Assembly (NCBI RefSeq): GCF_000004195.4
Contig: NC_030680.2
Coordinates: 150,807,663 to 150,871,662, forward strand
Reading direction: 5' to 3'
Length of the DNA: 64,000 nt
Origin: Xenopus tropicalis
Taxonomy: Eukaryota > Chordata > Amphibia > Anura > Pipidae
Position numbers and translations under genes: made by a program. Below the pieces are notes generated by a model. The model saw only the letters and a list, made by a program, of their open reading frames with translations, was not told the origin of the DNA and searched no databases. This document shows, one piece after another, positions 11,190-25,415 of the stretch. Each line of letters opens with the position of its first letter. Position 1 is the first letter of the stretch.

Positions 11190-14100
11190 GTATAGTACCT
11201 GTGTATAGTGCCTGGGTATAGTACCTGTGTATAGTGCCTGTGTATAGTACCTGGGTATAGTACCTGTGTATAGTACCTGGGTATAGTGCCTGGGTATAGT
11301 GCCTGGGTATAGTGCCTGGGTATAGTACCTGGGTATAGTACCTGGGTATAGTACCTGTGTATAGTGCCTGTGTATAGTGCCTGTGTATAGTACCTGTGTA
11401 TAGTACCTGGGTATAGTACCTGGGTATAGTACCTGTGTATAGTACCTGTGTATAGTGCCTGGGTATAGTACCTGTGTATAGTGCCTGGGTATAGTACCTG
11501 GGTATAGTACCTGTGTATAGTGCCTGTGTATAGTGCCTGTGTATAGTACCTGTGTATAGTACCTGTGTATAGTGCCTGGGTATAGTACCTGTGTATAGTG
11601 CCTGGGTATAGTACCTGGGTATAGTGCCTGTGTATAGTACCTGGGTATAGTGCCTGGGTATAGTGCCTGGGTATAGTACCTGGGTATAGTGCCTGGGTAT
11701 AGTACCTGGGTATAGTACCTGGGTATAGTACCTGGGTATAGTGCCTGGGTATAGTACCTGTGTATAGTGCCTGTGTATAGTGCCTGTGTATAGTACCTGG
11801 GTATAGTACCTGTGTATAGTGCCTGGGTATAGTACCTGTGTATAGTACCTGGGTATAGTGCCTGGGTATAGTACCTGTGTATAGTACCTGGGTATAGTGC
11901 CTGTGTATAGTACCTGTGTATAGTGCCTGGGTATAGTACCTGTGTATAGTACCTGTGTATAGTACCTGGGTATAGTACCTGGGTATAGTACCTGTGTATA
12001 GTACCTGGGTATAGTGCCTGTGTATAGTACCTGGGTATAGTACCTGTGTATAGTACCTGTGTATAGTGCCTGTGTATAGTACCTGTGTATAGTACCTGTG
12101 TATAGTACCTGGGTATAGTACCTGTGTATAGTACCTGGGTATAGTGCCTGTGTATAGTGCCTGGGTATAGTACCTGGGTATAGTGCCTGGGTATAGTGCC
12201 TGTGTATAGTGCCTGGGTATAGTACCTGGGTATAGTACCTGGGTATAGTGCCTGGGTATAGTGCCTGTGTATAGTACCTGTGTATAGTACCTGGGTATAG
12301 TGCCTGTGTATAGTGCCTGGGTATAGTACCTGGGTATAGTGCCTGGGTATAGTGCCTGTGTATAGTGCCTGGGTATAGTACCTGTGTATAGTGCCTGGGT
12401 ATAGTACCTGTGTATAGTACCTGTGTATAGTACCTGGGTATAGTGCCTGGGTATAGTGCCTGTGTATAGTGCCTGGGTATAGTGCCTGGGTATAGTGCCT
12501 GTGTATAGTACCTGGGTATAGTACCTGGGTATAGTACCTGTGTATAGTACCTGGGTATAGTACCTGTGTATAGTACCTGGGTATAGTGCCTGGGTATAGT
12601 ACCTGTGTATAGTGCCTGGGTATAGTGCCTGTGTATAGTACCTGTGTATAGTGCCTGGGTATAGTGCCTGTGTATAGTGCCTGGGTATAGTGCCTGGGTA
12701 TAGTGCCTGGGTATAGTGCCTGTGTATAGTGCCTGGGTATAGTGCCTGGGTATAGTGCCTGGGTATAGTACCTGGGTATAGTACCTGTGTATAGTGCCTG
12801 GGTATAGTGCCTGTGTATAGTACCTGTGTATAGTGCCTGTGTATAGTGCCTGGGTATAGTGCCTGGGTATAGTGCCTGGGGTATAGTGCCTGGGTAAAGT
12901 ACCTGGGTATAGTACCTGTGTATATAGTGCCTGGGTATAGTGCCTGTGTATAGTACCTGTGTATAGTGCCTGGGTATAGTGCCTGGGTATAGTGCCTGGG
13001 TATAGTGCCTGGGTATAGTGCCTGGGTATAGTGCCTGTGTATAGTACCTGTGTATAGTGCCTGGGTATAGTACCTGGGTATAGTGCCTGGGTATAGTGCC
13101 TGTGTATAGTACCTGGGTATAGTGCCTGGGTATAGTACCTGTGTATAGTGCCTGGGTATAGTACCTGGGTATAGTACCTGGGTATAGTGCCTGTGTATAG
13201 TACCTGGGTATAGTGCCTGTGTATAGTACCTGGGTATAGTACCTGGGTATAGTACCTGGGTATAGTACCTGTGTATAGTGCCTGGGTATAGTGCCTGTGT
13301 ATAGTACCTGTGTATAGTGCCTGGGTATAGTGCCTGGGTATAGTACCTGGGTATAGTACCTGGGTATAGTACCTGGGTATAGTGCCTGGGTATAGTACCT
13401 GGGTATAGTACCTGTGTATAGTGCCTGGGTATAGTGCCTGTGTATAGTACCTGTGTATAGTGCCTGGGTATAGTACCTGGGTATAGTACCTGGGTATAGT
13501 GCCTGGGTATAGTGCCTGTGTATAGTACCTGTGTATAGTGCCTGGGTATAGTGCCTGGGTATAGTACCTGGGTATAGTACCTGGGTATAGTACCTGGGTA
13601 TAGTACCTGGGTATAGTGCCTGGGTATAGTGCCTGTGTATAGTACCTGTGTATAGTGCCTGGGTAAAGTGCCTGGGTATAGTGCCTGTGTATAGTACCTG
13701 GGTATAGTACCTGGGTATAGTGCCTGTGTATAGTACCTGGGTATAGTGCCTGTGTATAGTACCTGGGTATAGTACCTGGGTATAGTACCTGGGTATAGTA
13801 CCTGGGTATAGTGCCTGGGTATAGTGCCTGTGTATAGTACCTGTGTATAGTGCCTGGGTATAGTACCTGTGTATAGTACCTGTGTATAGTGCCTGTGTAT
13901 AGTACCTGGGTATAGTACCTGTGTATAGTACCTGTGTATAGCGCCTGGGTATAGTACCTGGGTATAGTACCTGGGTATAGTGCCTGTGTATAGTGCCTGT
14001 GTATAGTACCTGTGTATAGTGCCTGTGTATAGTACCTGGGTATAGTACCTGTGTATAGTGCCTGGGTATAGTACCTGGGTATAGTACCTGGGTATAGTGC

Positions 14101-17100
14101 CTGTGTATAGTGCCTGTGTATAGTACCTGTGTATAGTGCCTGTGTATAGTGCCTGTGTATAGTACCTGTGTATAGTGCCTGGGTATAGTACCTGTGTATA
14201 GTACCTGTGTATAGTGCCTGGGTATAGTACCTGGGTATAGTGCCTGGGTATAGTGCCTGTGTATAGTACCTGGGTATAGTGCCTGTGTATAGTACCTGGG
14301 TATAGTACCTGTGTATAGTGCCTGGGTATAGTGCCTGTGTATAGTACCTGTGTATAGTACCTGGGTATAGTACCTGGGTATAGTACCTGTGTATAGTACC
14401 TGTGTATAGTGCCTGGGTATAGTACCTGTGTATAGTGCCTGGGTATAGTGCCTGTGTATAGTACCTGGGTATAGTACCTGGGTATAGTACCTGTGTATAG
14501 TGCCTGTGTATAGTGCCTGTGTATAGTACCTGTGTATAGTACCTGGGTATAGTACCTGGGTATAGTACCTGTGTATAGTACCTGTGTATAGTGCCTGGGT
14601 ATAGTACCTGTGTATAGTGCCTGGGTATAGTACCTGGGTATAGTACCTGTGTATAGTGCCTGTGTATAGTGCCTGTGTATAGTACCTGTGTATAGTACCT
14701 GTGTATAGTGCCTGGGTATAGTACCTGTGTATAGTGCCTGGGTATAGTACCTGGGTATAGTGCCTGTGTATAGTACCTGGGTATAGTGCCTGGGTATAGT
14801 GCCTGGGTATAGTACCTGGGTATAGTGCCTGGGTATAGTACCTGGGTATAGTACCTGGGTATAGTACCTGGGTATAGTGCCTGGGTATAGTACCTGTGTA
14901 TAGTGCCTGTGTATAGTGCCTGTGTATAGTACCTGGGTATAGTACCTGTGTATAGTGCCTGGGTATAGTACCTGTGTATAGTACCTGGGTATAGTGCCTG
15001 GGTATAGTACCTGTGTATAGTACCTGGGTATAGTGCCTGTGTATAGTACCTGTGTATAGTGCCTGGGTATAGTACCTGTGTATAGTGCCTGGGTATAGTA
15101 CCTGTGTATAGTGCCTGGGTATAGTGCCTGTGTATAGTGCCTGGGTATAGTACCTGGGTATAGTACCTGGGTATAGTACCTGGGTATAGTACCTGTGTAT
15201 AGTACCTGTGTATAGTACCTGGGTATAGTGCCTGGGTATAGTGCCTGTGTATAGTGCCTGTGTATAGTGCCTGGGTATAGTGCCTGTGTATAGTACCTGG
15301 GTATAGTACCTGTGTATAGTACCTGTGTATAGTACCTGGGTATAGTGCCTGGGTATAGTGCCTGTGTATAGTGCCTGGGTATAGTACCTGGGTATAGTAC
15401 CTGTGTATAGTACCTGTGTATAGTACCTGGGTATAGTGCCTGGGTATAGTGCCTGTGTATAGTGCCTGTGTATAGTGCCTGTGTATAGTACCTGTGTATA
15501 GTACCTGGGTATAGTACCTGGGTATAGTACCTGGGTATAGTACCTGTGTATAGTACCTGTGTATAGTACCTGGGTATAGTGCCTGGGTATAGTGCCTGTG
15601 TATAGTGCCTGTGTATAGTGCCTGGGTATAGTGCCTGTGTATAGTACCTGGGTATAGTACCTGGGTATAGTACCTGTGTATAGTACCTGGGTATAGTACC
15701 TGTGTATAGTACCTGGGTATAGTGCCTGGGTATAGTGCCTGTGTATAGTGCCTGGGTATAGTGCCTGTGTATAGTACCTGTGTATAGTGCCTGGGTATAG
15801 TGCCTGGGTATAGTGCCTGGGTATAGTGCCTGGGTATAGTGCCTGGGTATAGTGCCTGGGTATAGTGCCTGTGTATAGTACCTGTGTATAGTGCCTGGGT
15901 ATAGTGCCTGGGTATAGTGCCTGGGTATAGTGCCTGGGTATAGTACCTGGGTATAGTACCTGTGTATAGTGCCTGGGTATAGTACCTGGGTATAGTGCCT
16001 GTGTATAGTGCCTGTGTATAGTACCTGTGTATAGTGCCTGTGTATAGTGCCTGGGTATAGTACCTGGGTATAGTACCTGTGTATAGTGCCTGGGTATAGT
16101 ACCTGGGTATAGTGCCTGTGTATAGTGCCTGTGTATAGTACCTGTGTATAGTGCCTGTGTATAGTGCCTGGGTATAGTGCCTGGGTATAGTGCCTGGGTA
16201 TAGTGCCTGGGTATAGTACCTGGGTATAGTACCTGTGTATATAGTGCCTGGGTATAGTGCCTGTGTATAGTACCTGTGTATAGTGCCTGGGTATAGTGCC
16301 TGGGTATAGTGCCTGGGTATAGTGCCTGGGTATAGTGCCTGTGTATAGTACCTGTGTATAGTGCCTGGGTATAGTACCTGGGTATAGTGCCTGGGTATAG
16401 TGCCTGTGTATAGTACCTGGGTATAGTGCCTGGGTATAGTACCTGTGTATAGTGCCTGGGTATAGTACCTGGGTATAGTACCTGGGTATAGTGCCTGTGT
16501 ATAGTACCTGGGTATAGTGCCTGTGTATAGTACCTGTGTATAGTACCTGGGTATAGTGCCTGGGTATAGTACCTGTGTATAGTGCCTGGGTATAGTACCT
16601 GGGTATAGTGCCTGGGTATAGTGCCTGTGTATAGTACCTGGGTATAGTGCCTGTGTATAGTACCTGGGTATAGTGCCTGGGTATAGTACCTGGGTATAGT
16701 ACCTGTGTATAGTGCCTGGGTATAGTACCTGGGTATAGTGCCTGGGTATAGTGCCTGTGTATAGTACCTGGGTATAGTGCCTGGGTATAGTACCTGGGTA
16801 TAGTACCTGGGTATAGTACCTGGGTATAGTACCTGGGTATAGTGCCTGGGTATAGTGCCTGTGTATAGTACCTGTGTATAGTGCCTGGGTATAGTGCCTG
16901 TGTATAGTACCTGGGTATAGTACCTGGGTATAGTACCTGGGTATAGTACCTGGGTATAGTACCTGGGTATAGTGCCTGGGTATAGTACCTGTGTATAGTG
17001 CCTGGGTATAGTGCCTGGGTATAGTGCCTGTGTATAGTACCTGGGTATAGTACCTGGGTATAGTGCCTGTGTATAGTACCTGGGTATAGTGCCTGTGTAT

Positions 17101-20100
17101 AGTACCTGGGTATAGTACCTGGGTATAGTACCTGTGTATAGTGCCTGTGTATAGTACCTGTGTATAGTACCTGTGTATAGTACCTGGGTATAGTACCTGG
17201 GTATAGTACCTGTGTATAGTGCCTGGGTATAGTACCTGGGTATAGTGCCTGGGTATAGTACCTGGGTATAGTGCCTGGGTATAGTGCCTGTGTATAGTAC
17301 CTGTGTATAGTGCCTGGGTATAGTACCTGTGTATAGTACCTGTGTATAGTGCCTGTGTATAGTACCTGGGTATAGTACCTGTGTATAGTACCTGTGTATA
17401 GTGCCTGGGTATAGTACCTGGGTATAGTACCTGGGTATAGTGCCTGTGTATAGTGCCTGTGTATAGTACCTGTGTATAGTGCCTGTGTATAGTACCTGGG
17501 TATAGTACCTGTGTATAGTGCCTGGGTATAGTACCTGTGTATAGTACCTGTGTATAGCGCCTGGGTATAGTACCTGGGTATAGTACCTGGGTATAGTGCC
17601 TGTGTATAGTGCCTGTGTATAGTACCTGTGTATAGTGCCTGGGTATAGTACCTGTGTATAGTACCTGTGTATAGTGCCTGGGTATAGTACCTGGGTATAG
17701 TGCCTGGGTATAGTGCCTGTGTATAGTACCTGGGTATAGTGCCTGTGTATAGTACCTGGGTATAGTACCTGTGTATAGTGCCTGGGTATAGTGCCTGGGT
17801 ATAGTGCCTGTGTATAGTACCTGGGTATAGTACCTGGGTATAGTACCTGTGTATAGTGCCTGTGTATAGTGCCTGTGTATAGTACCTGTGTATAGTACCT
17901 GGGTATAGTACCTGGGTATAGTACCTGTGTATAGTACCTGTGTATAGTGCCTGGGTATAGTACCTGTGTATAGTGCCTGGGTATAGTACCTGTGTATAGT
18001 ACCTGTGTATAGTGCCTGTGTATAGTGCCTGTGTATAGTACCTGTGTATAGTACCTGTGTATAGTGCCTGGGTATAGTACCTGTGTATAGTGCCTGGGTA
18101 TAGTACCTGGGTATAGTGCCTGTGTATAGTACCTGGGTATAGTGCCTGGGTATAGTGCCTGGGTATAGTACCTGGGTATAGTGCCTGGGTATAGTACCTG
18201 GGTATAGTACCTGGGTATAGTACCTGGGTATAGTGCCTGGGTATAGTACCTGTGTATAGTGCCTGTGTATAGTGCCTGTGTATAGTACCTGGGTATAGTA
18301 CCTGTGTATAGTGCCTGGGTATAGTGCCTGTGTATAGTACCTGTGTATAGTGCCTGGGTATAGTGCCTGTGTATAGTACCTGGGTATAGTACCTGGGTAT
18401 AGTACCTGTGTATAGTACCTGTGTATAGTACCTGGGTATAGTGCCTGGGTATAGTACCTGTGTATAGTACCTGGGTATAGTGCCTGTGTATAGTACCTGT
18501 GTATAGTGCCTGGGTATAGTACCTGTGTATAGTACCTGTGTATAGTGCCTGTGTATAGTACCTGTGTATAGTACCTGTGTATAGTACCTGGGTATAGTAC
18601 CTGTGTATAGTACCTGGGTATAGTGCCTGGGTATAGTGCCTGTGTATAGTGCCTGGGTATAGTACCTGGGTATAGTACCTGGGTATAGTGCCTGGGTATA
18701 GTGCCTGTGTATAGTACCTGTGTATAGTACCTGGGTATAGTGCCTGTGTATAGTGCCTGTGTATAGTACCTGGGTATAGTACCTGTTTATAGTGCCTGGG
18801 TATAGTGCCTGTGTATAGTACCTGTGTATAGTGCCTGGGTATAGTACCTGTGTATAGTACCTGGGTATAGTGCCTGTGTATAGTGCCTGTGTATAGTGCC
18901 TGGGTATAGTGCCTGTGTATAGTACCTGGGTATAGTACCTGGGTATAGTACCTGTGTATAGTACCTGGGTATAGTACCTGTGTATAGTACCTGGGTATAG
19001 TGCCTGGGTATAGTACCTGTGTATAGTGCCTGGGTATAGTGCCTGTGTATAGTACCTGTGTATAGTGCCTGGGTATAGTGCCTGTGTATAGTGCCTGGGT
19101 ATAGTGCCTGGGTATAGTGCCTGGGTATAGTGCCTGGGTATAGTGCCTGTGTATAGTACCTGTGTATAGTGCCTGGGTATAGTGCCTGGGTATAGTGCCT
19201 GGGTATAGTGCCTGGGTATAGTACTTGGGTATAGTACCTGTGTATAGTGCCTGGGTATAGTGCCTGTGTATAGTACCTGTGTATAGTGCCTGGGTATAGT
19301 GCCTGGGTATAGTGCCTGGGTATAGTGCCTGGGTATAGTGCCTGGGTATAGTACCTGGGTATAGTACCTGTGTATATAGTGCCTGGGTATAGTGCCTGTG
19401 TATAGTACCTGTGTATAGTGCCTGGTATAGTGCCTGGGTATAGTGCCTGGGTATAGTGCCTGGGTATAGTGCCTGGGTATAGTGCCTGTGTATAGTACCT
19501 GTGTATAGTGCCTGGGTATAGTACCTGGGTATAGTGCCTGGGTATAGTGCCTGTGTATAGTACCTGGGTATAGTGCCTGGGTATAGTACCTGTGTATAGT
19601 GCCTGGGTATAGTACCTGGGTATAGTACCTGGGTATAGTGCCTGTGTATAGTACCTGGGTATAGTGCCTGTGTATAGTACCTGGGTATAGTACCTGGGTA
19701 TAGTACCTGGGTATAGTACCTGGGTATAGTGCCTGGGTATAGTGCCTGTGTATAGTACCTGTGTATAGTGCCTGGGTATAGTGCCTGTGTATAGTACCTG
19801 GGTATAGTACCTGGGTATAGTACCTGGGTATAGTACCTGGGTATAGTGCCTGGGTATAGTGCCTGTGTATAGTACCTGTGTATAGTGCCTGGGTATAGTG
19901 CCTGGGTATAGTGCCTGTGTATAGTACCTGGGTATAGTACCTGGGTATAGTGCCTGTGTATAGTACCTGGGTATAGTGCCTGTGTATAGTACCTGGGTAT
20001 AGTACCTGGGTATAGTACCTGGGTATAGTACCTGGGTATAGTGCCTGGGTATAGTGCCTGTGTATAGTACCTGTGTATAGTGCCTGGGTATAGTACCTGT

Positions 20101-23100
20101 GTATAGTACCTGTGTATAGTGCCTGTGTATAGTACCTGGGTATAGTACCTGTGTATAGTACCTGTGTATAGTGCCTGGGTATAGTACCTGGGTATAGTAC
20201 CTGGGTATAGTGCCTGTGTATAGTGCCTGTGTATAGTACCTGGGTATAGTACCTGTGTATAGTGCCTGGGTATAGTACCTGTGTATAGTACCTGTGTATA
20301 GCGCCTGGGTATAGTACCTGGGTATAGTACCTGGGTATAGTGCCTGTGTATAGTACCTGTGTATAGTGCCTGGGTATAGTACCTGTGTATAGTACCTGTG
20401 TATAGTGCCTGGGTATAGTACCTGGGTATAGTGCCTGGGTATAGTGCCTGTGTATAGTACCTGGGTATAGTGCCTGTGTATAGTACCTGGGTATAGTACC
20501 TGTGTATAGTGCCTGGGTATAGTGCCTGTGTATAGTACCTGGGTATAGTACCTGGGTATAGTACCTGTGTATAGTGCCTGTGTATAGTGCCTGTGTATAG
20601 TACCTGTGTATAGTACCTGGGTATAGTACCTGGGTATAGTACCTGTGTATAGTACCTGTGTATAGTGCCTGGGTATAGTACCTGTGTATAGTGCCTGGGT
20701 ATAGTACCTGGGTATAGTACCTGTGTATAGTGCCTGTGTATAGTGCCTGTGTATAGTACCTGTGTATAGTACCTGTGTATAGTGCCTGGGTATAGTACCT
20801 GTGTATAGTGCCTGGGTATAGTACCTGGGTATAGTGCCTGTGTATAGTACCTGGGTATAGTGCCTGGGTATAGTGCCTGGGTATAGTACCTGGGTATAGT
20901 GCCTGGGTATAGTACCTGGGTATAGTACCTGGGTATAGTACCTGTGTATAGTGCCTGGGTATAGTACCTGTGTATAGTGCCTGTGTATAGTGCCTGTGTA
21001 TAGTACCTGGGTATAGTACCTGTGTATAGTGCCTGGGTATAGTACCTGTGTATAGTACCTGGGTATAGTGCCTGGGTATAGTACCTGTGTATAGTACCTG
21101 GGTATAGTGCCTGTGTATAGTACCTGTGTATAGTGCCTGGGTATAGTACCTGTGTATAGTACCTGTGTATAGTGCCTGTGTATAGTACCTGTGTATAGTA
21201 CCTGTGTATAGTACCTGGGTATAGTACCTGTGTATAGTACCTGGGTATAGTGCCTGGGTATAGTGCCTGTGTATAGTGCCTGGGTATAGTACCTGGGTAT
21301 AGTACCTGGGTATAGTGCCTGGGTATAGTGCCTGGGTATAGTGCCTGTGTATAGTACCTGGGTATAGTGCCTGTGTATAGTGCCTGTGTATAGTACCTGG
21401 GTATAGTACCTGGGTATAGTGCCTGGGTATAGTGCCTGTGTATAGTGCCTGGGTATAGTACCTGTGTATAGTGCCTGGGTATAGTACCTGTGTATAGTAC
21501 CTGTGTATAGTACCTGGGTATAGTGCCTGGGTATAGTGCCTGGGTATAGTGCCTGTGTATAGTGCCTGTGTATAGTGCCTGGGTATAGTGCCTGTGTATA
21601 GTACCTGGGTATAGTACCTGGGTATAGTACCTGTGTATAGTACCTGGGTATAGTACCTGTGTATAGTACCTGGGTATAGTGCCTGGGTATAGTGCCTGTG
21701 TATAGTGCCTGGTATAGTACCTGGGTATAGTGCCTGTGTATAGTACCTGTGTATAGTGCCTGGGTATAGTGCCTGGGTATAGTGCCTGTGTATAGTACCT
21801 GTGTATAGTGCCTGGGTATAGTGCCTGGGTATAGTGCCTGTGTATAGTACCTGTGTATAGTGCCTGGGTATAGTGCCTGTGTATAGTGCCTGTGTATAGT
21901 GCCTGTGTATAGTGCCTGGGTATAGTACCTGGGTATAGTGCCTGGGTATAGTGCCTGGGTATAGTGCCTGGGTATAGTGCCTGGGTATAGTGCCTGGGTA
22001 TAGTGCCTGGGTATAGTGCCTGTGTATAGTACCTGTGTATAGTGCCTGGGTATAGTGCCTGGGTATAGTGCCTGGGTATAGTGCCTGGGTATAGTGCCTG
22101 GGTATAGTGCCTGTGTATAGTACCTGTGTATAGTGCCTGGGTATAGTACCTGGGTATAGTGCCTGGGTATAGTGCCTGTGTATAGTACCTGTGTATAGTG
22201 CCTGGGTATAGTACCTGGGTATAGTGCCTGGGTATAGTGCCTGGGTATAGTGCCTGGGTATAGTGCCTGTGTATAGTACCTGTGTATAGTGCCTGGGTAT
22301 AGTGCCTGGGTATAGTGCCTGGGTATAGTGCCTGGGTATAGTACCTGGGTATAGTACCTGTGTATAGTGCCTGGGTATAGTGCCTGTGTATAGTACCTGT
22401 GTATAGTGCCTGTGTATAGTGCCTGGGTATAGTGCCTGGGTATAGTGCCTGGGTATAGTACCTGGGTATAGTACCTGTGTATATAGTGCCTGGGTATAGT
22501 GCCTGTGTATAGTACCTGTGTATAGTGCCTGGGTATAGTGCCTGGGTATAGTGCCTGGGTATAGTGCCTGGGTATAGTGCCTGGGTATAGTGCCTGTGTA
22601 TAGTACCTGTGTATAGTGCCTGGGTATAGTACCTGGGTATAGTGCCTGGGTATAGTGCCTGTGTATAGTACCTGGGTATAGTGCCTGGGTATAGTACCTG
22701 TGTATAGTGCCTGGGTATAGTACCTGGGTATAGTACCTGGGTATAGTGCCTGTGTATAGTACCTGGGTATAGTGCCTGTGTATAGTACCTGGGTATAGTA
22801 CCTGGGTATAGTACCTGGGTATAGTGCCTGGGTATAGTGCCTGTGTATAGTACCTGTGTATAGTGCCTGGGTATAGTGCCTGTGTATAGTACCTGGGTAT
22901 AGTACCTGGGTATAGTACCTGGGTATAGTGCCTGGGTATAGTGCCTGTGTATAGTACCTGTGTATAGTGCCTGGGTATAGTGCCTGGGTATAGTGCCTGT
23001 GTATAGTACCTGGGTATAGTACCTGGGTATAGTGCCTGTGTATAGTACCTGGGTATAGTGCCTGTGTATAGTACCTGGGTATAGTACCTGGGTATAGTAC

Positions 23101-25107
23101 CTGGGTATAGTACCTGGGTATAGTGCCTGGGTATAGTGCCTGTGTATAGTACCTGTGTATAGTGCCTGGGTATAGTACCTGTGTATAGTACCTGTGTATA
23201 GTGCCTGTGTATAGTACCTGGGTATAGTACCTGTGTATAGTACCTGTGTATAGCGCCTGGGTATAGCGCCTGGGTATAGTACCTGGGTATAGTACCTGGG
23301 TATAGTGCCTGTGTATAGTGCCTGTGTATAGTACCTGTGTATAGTGCCTGTGTATAGTACCTGGGTATAGTACCTGTGTATAGTGCCTGGGTATAGTGCC
23401 TGGGTATAGTACCTGGGTATAGTGCCTGTGTATAGTGCCTGTGTATAGTACCTGTGTATAGTGCCTGTGTATAGTACCTGGGTATAGTACCTGTGTATAG
23501 TGCCTGTGTATAGTACCTGTGTATAGTGCCTGTGTATAGTACCTGGGTATAGTGCCTGGGTATAGTGCCTGGGTATAGTGCCTGGGTATAGTACCTGGGT
23601 ATAGTGCCTGTGTATAGTGCCTGTGTATAGTACCTGTGTATAGTGCCTGTGTATAGTACCTGGGTATAGTACCTGTGTATAGTGCCTGGGTATAGTACCT
23701 GTGTATAGTACCTGTGTATAGCGCCTGGGTATAGTACCTGGGTATAGTACCTGGGTATAGTGCCTGTGTATAGTGCCTGTGTATAGTACCTGTGTATAGT
23801 GCCTGGGTATAGTACCTGTGTATAGTACCTGTGTATAGTGCCTGTGTATAGTACCTGGGTATAGTACCTGTGTATAGTGCCTGGGTATAGTACCTGTGTA
23901 TAGTACCTGTGTATAGTGCCTGTGTATAGTACCTGTGTATAGTGCCTGTGTATAGTACCTGGGTATAGTACCTGGGTATAGTACCTGGGTATAGTGCCTG
24001 GGTATAGTGCCTGTGTATAGTGCCTGTGTATAGTACCTGGGTATAGTACCTGGGTATAGTACCTGGGTATAGTGCCTGGGTATAGTGCCTGTGTATAGTG
24101 CCTGTGTATAGTGCCTGGGTATAGTACCTGGGTATAGTACCTGGGTATAGTGCCTGGGTATAGTACCTGGGTATAGTACCTGGGTATAGTACCTGTGTAT
24201 AGTACCTGTGTATAGTACCTGGGTATAGTACCTGTGTATAGTACCTGGGTATAGTACCTGTGTATAGTGCCTGGGTATAGTACCTGGGTATAGTACCTGT
24301 GTATAGTACCTGGGTATAGTACCTGGGTATAGTACCTGGGTATAGTACCTGTGTATAGTACCTGGGTATAGTACCTGGGTATAGTACCTGTGTATAGTAC
24401 CTGGGTATAGTACCTGTGTATAGTACCTGGGTATAGTACCTGTGTATAGTGCCTGGGTATAGTACCTGGGTATAGTACCTGTGTATAGTACCTGGGTATA
24501 GTACCTGGGTATAGTACCTGTGTATAGTACCTGGGTATAGTGCCTGGGTATAGTACCTGTGTATAGTGCCTGTGTATAGTACCTGGGTATAGTGCCTGGG
24601 TATAGTGCCTGGGTATAGTACCTGGGTATAGTACCTGGGTATAGTGCCTGGGTATAGTACCTGTGTATAGTGCCTGTGTATAGTACCTGTGTATAGTACC
24701 TGGGTATAGTGCCTGGGTATAGTGCCTGTGTATAGTACCTGGGTATAGTGCCTGTGTATAGTGCCTGTGTATAGTACCTGGGTATAGTGCCTGGGTATAG
24801 TGCCTGTGTATAGTACCTGGGTATAGTGCCTGTGTATAGTGCCTGTGTATAGTACCTGGGTATAGTACCTGGGTATAGTACCTGGGTATAGTGCCTGGGT
24901 ATAGTGCCTGGGTATAGTACCTGGGTATAGTGCCTGTGTATAGTGCCTGTGTATAGTACCTGGGTATAGTGCCTGGGTATAGTGCCTGGGTATAGTGCCT
25001 GGGTATAGTGCCTGTGTATAGTGCCTGGGTATAGTGCCTGGGTATAGTACCTGGGTATAGTACCTGGGTATAGTACCTGGGTATAGTACCTGTGTATAGT
25101 ACCTGTG
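11190..25107. repeat. Giant minisatellite, 13-bp unit GTATAGTACCTGG, about 1,070 copies
   Basis: The unit GTATAG-T(A/G)CCTG(G/T) is repeated for about 13.9 kb with little else changing, so most units fall into four types from two dimorphic positions. Rare marker variants recur: a TATATAG insertion at 12921, 16238, 19373 and 22480, and GCGCCTG at 13941, 17557, 20301, 23253 and 23721. These show kilobase-scale higher-order repeats. The minus strand has no stop codon in any register of the unit, which yields an open frame of over 2,100 codons (18787-25125). This is a periodic artefact. Confidence 0.98.
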
Positions 25108-25415
25108 GGATGAAATCTGCAGCAAAAGTTGAGAGTTGGTTCTTAGGTAAAGTTACAGCTGCAGATTCTTCTTTTCAGTCTTTATTTCTGTTTCCAGTTT
25201 GCAAAATCTCCCGATCCCTGTGTGCATGTGTGCTCTGATTGGTCAATTTTACTGTCTGTCAAGGAAGCTGTGCTCTGATTGGTGAATCCACAAGAAGAAA
25301 GATCCAATCGGAGCACAGCAAAAACGGGCTTGAGGGGAAAGTGCAGAAACGGAGTAAGGTTTTTGTTTTTTTTGCTACTTTTCCAGGGGGGGGGCAAGTG
25401 CCCCCTCTTGCCCCC
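25108..25415. other. Right arm of the hAT-like element with hairpin and CCAAT boxes
   Basis: Unique sequence between the 13-bp array and the right terminal repeat. It has three NF-Y-type CCAAT words: CTGATTGGTC near 25236, CTGATTGGTG near 25276, and GATCCAATCGG near 25302. The arms 25267-25282 and 25304-25319 are inverted repeats (16 nt, one mismatch, 21-nt loop). No protein is encoded. Confidence 0.6.

Noticed and set aside
18787..25125. Minus-strand open frame of 2,112 codons as a giant protein gene
   Set aside because: It is a pure 13-bp minisatellite read with a 13-residue period. Sequence change follows the DNA unit, not codons, and no promoter or splice context is present.
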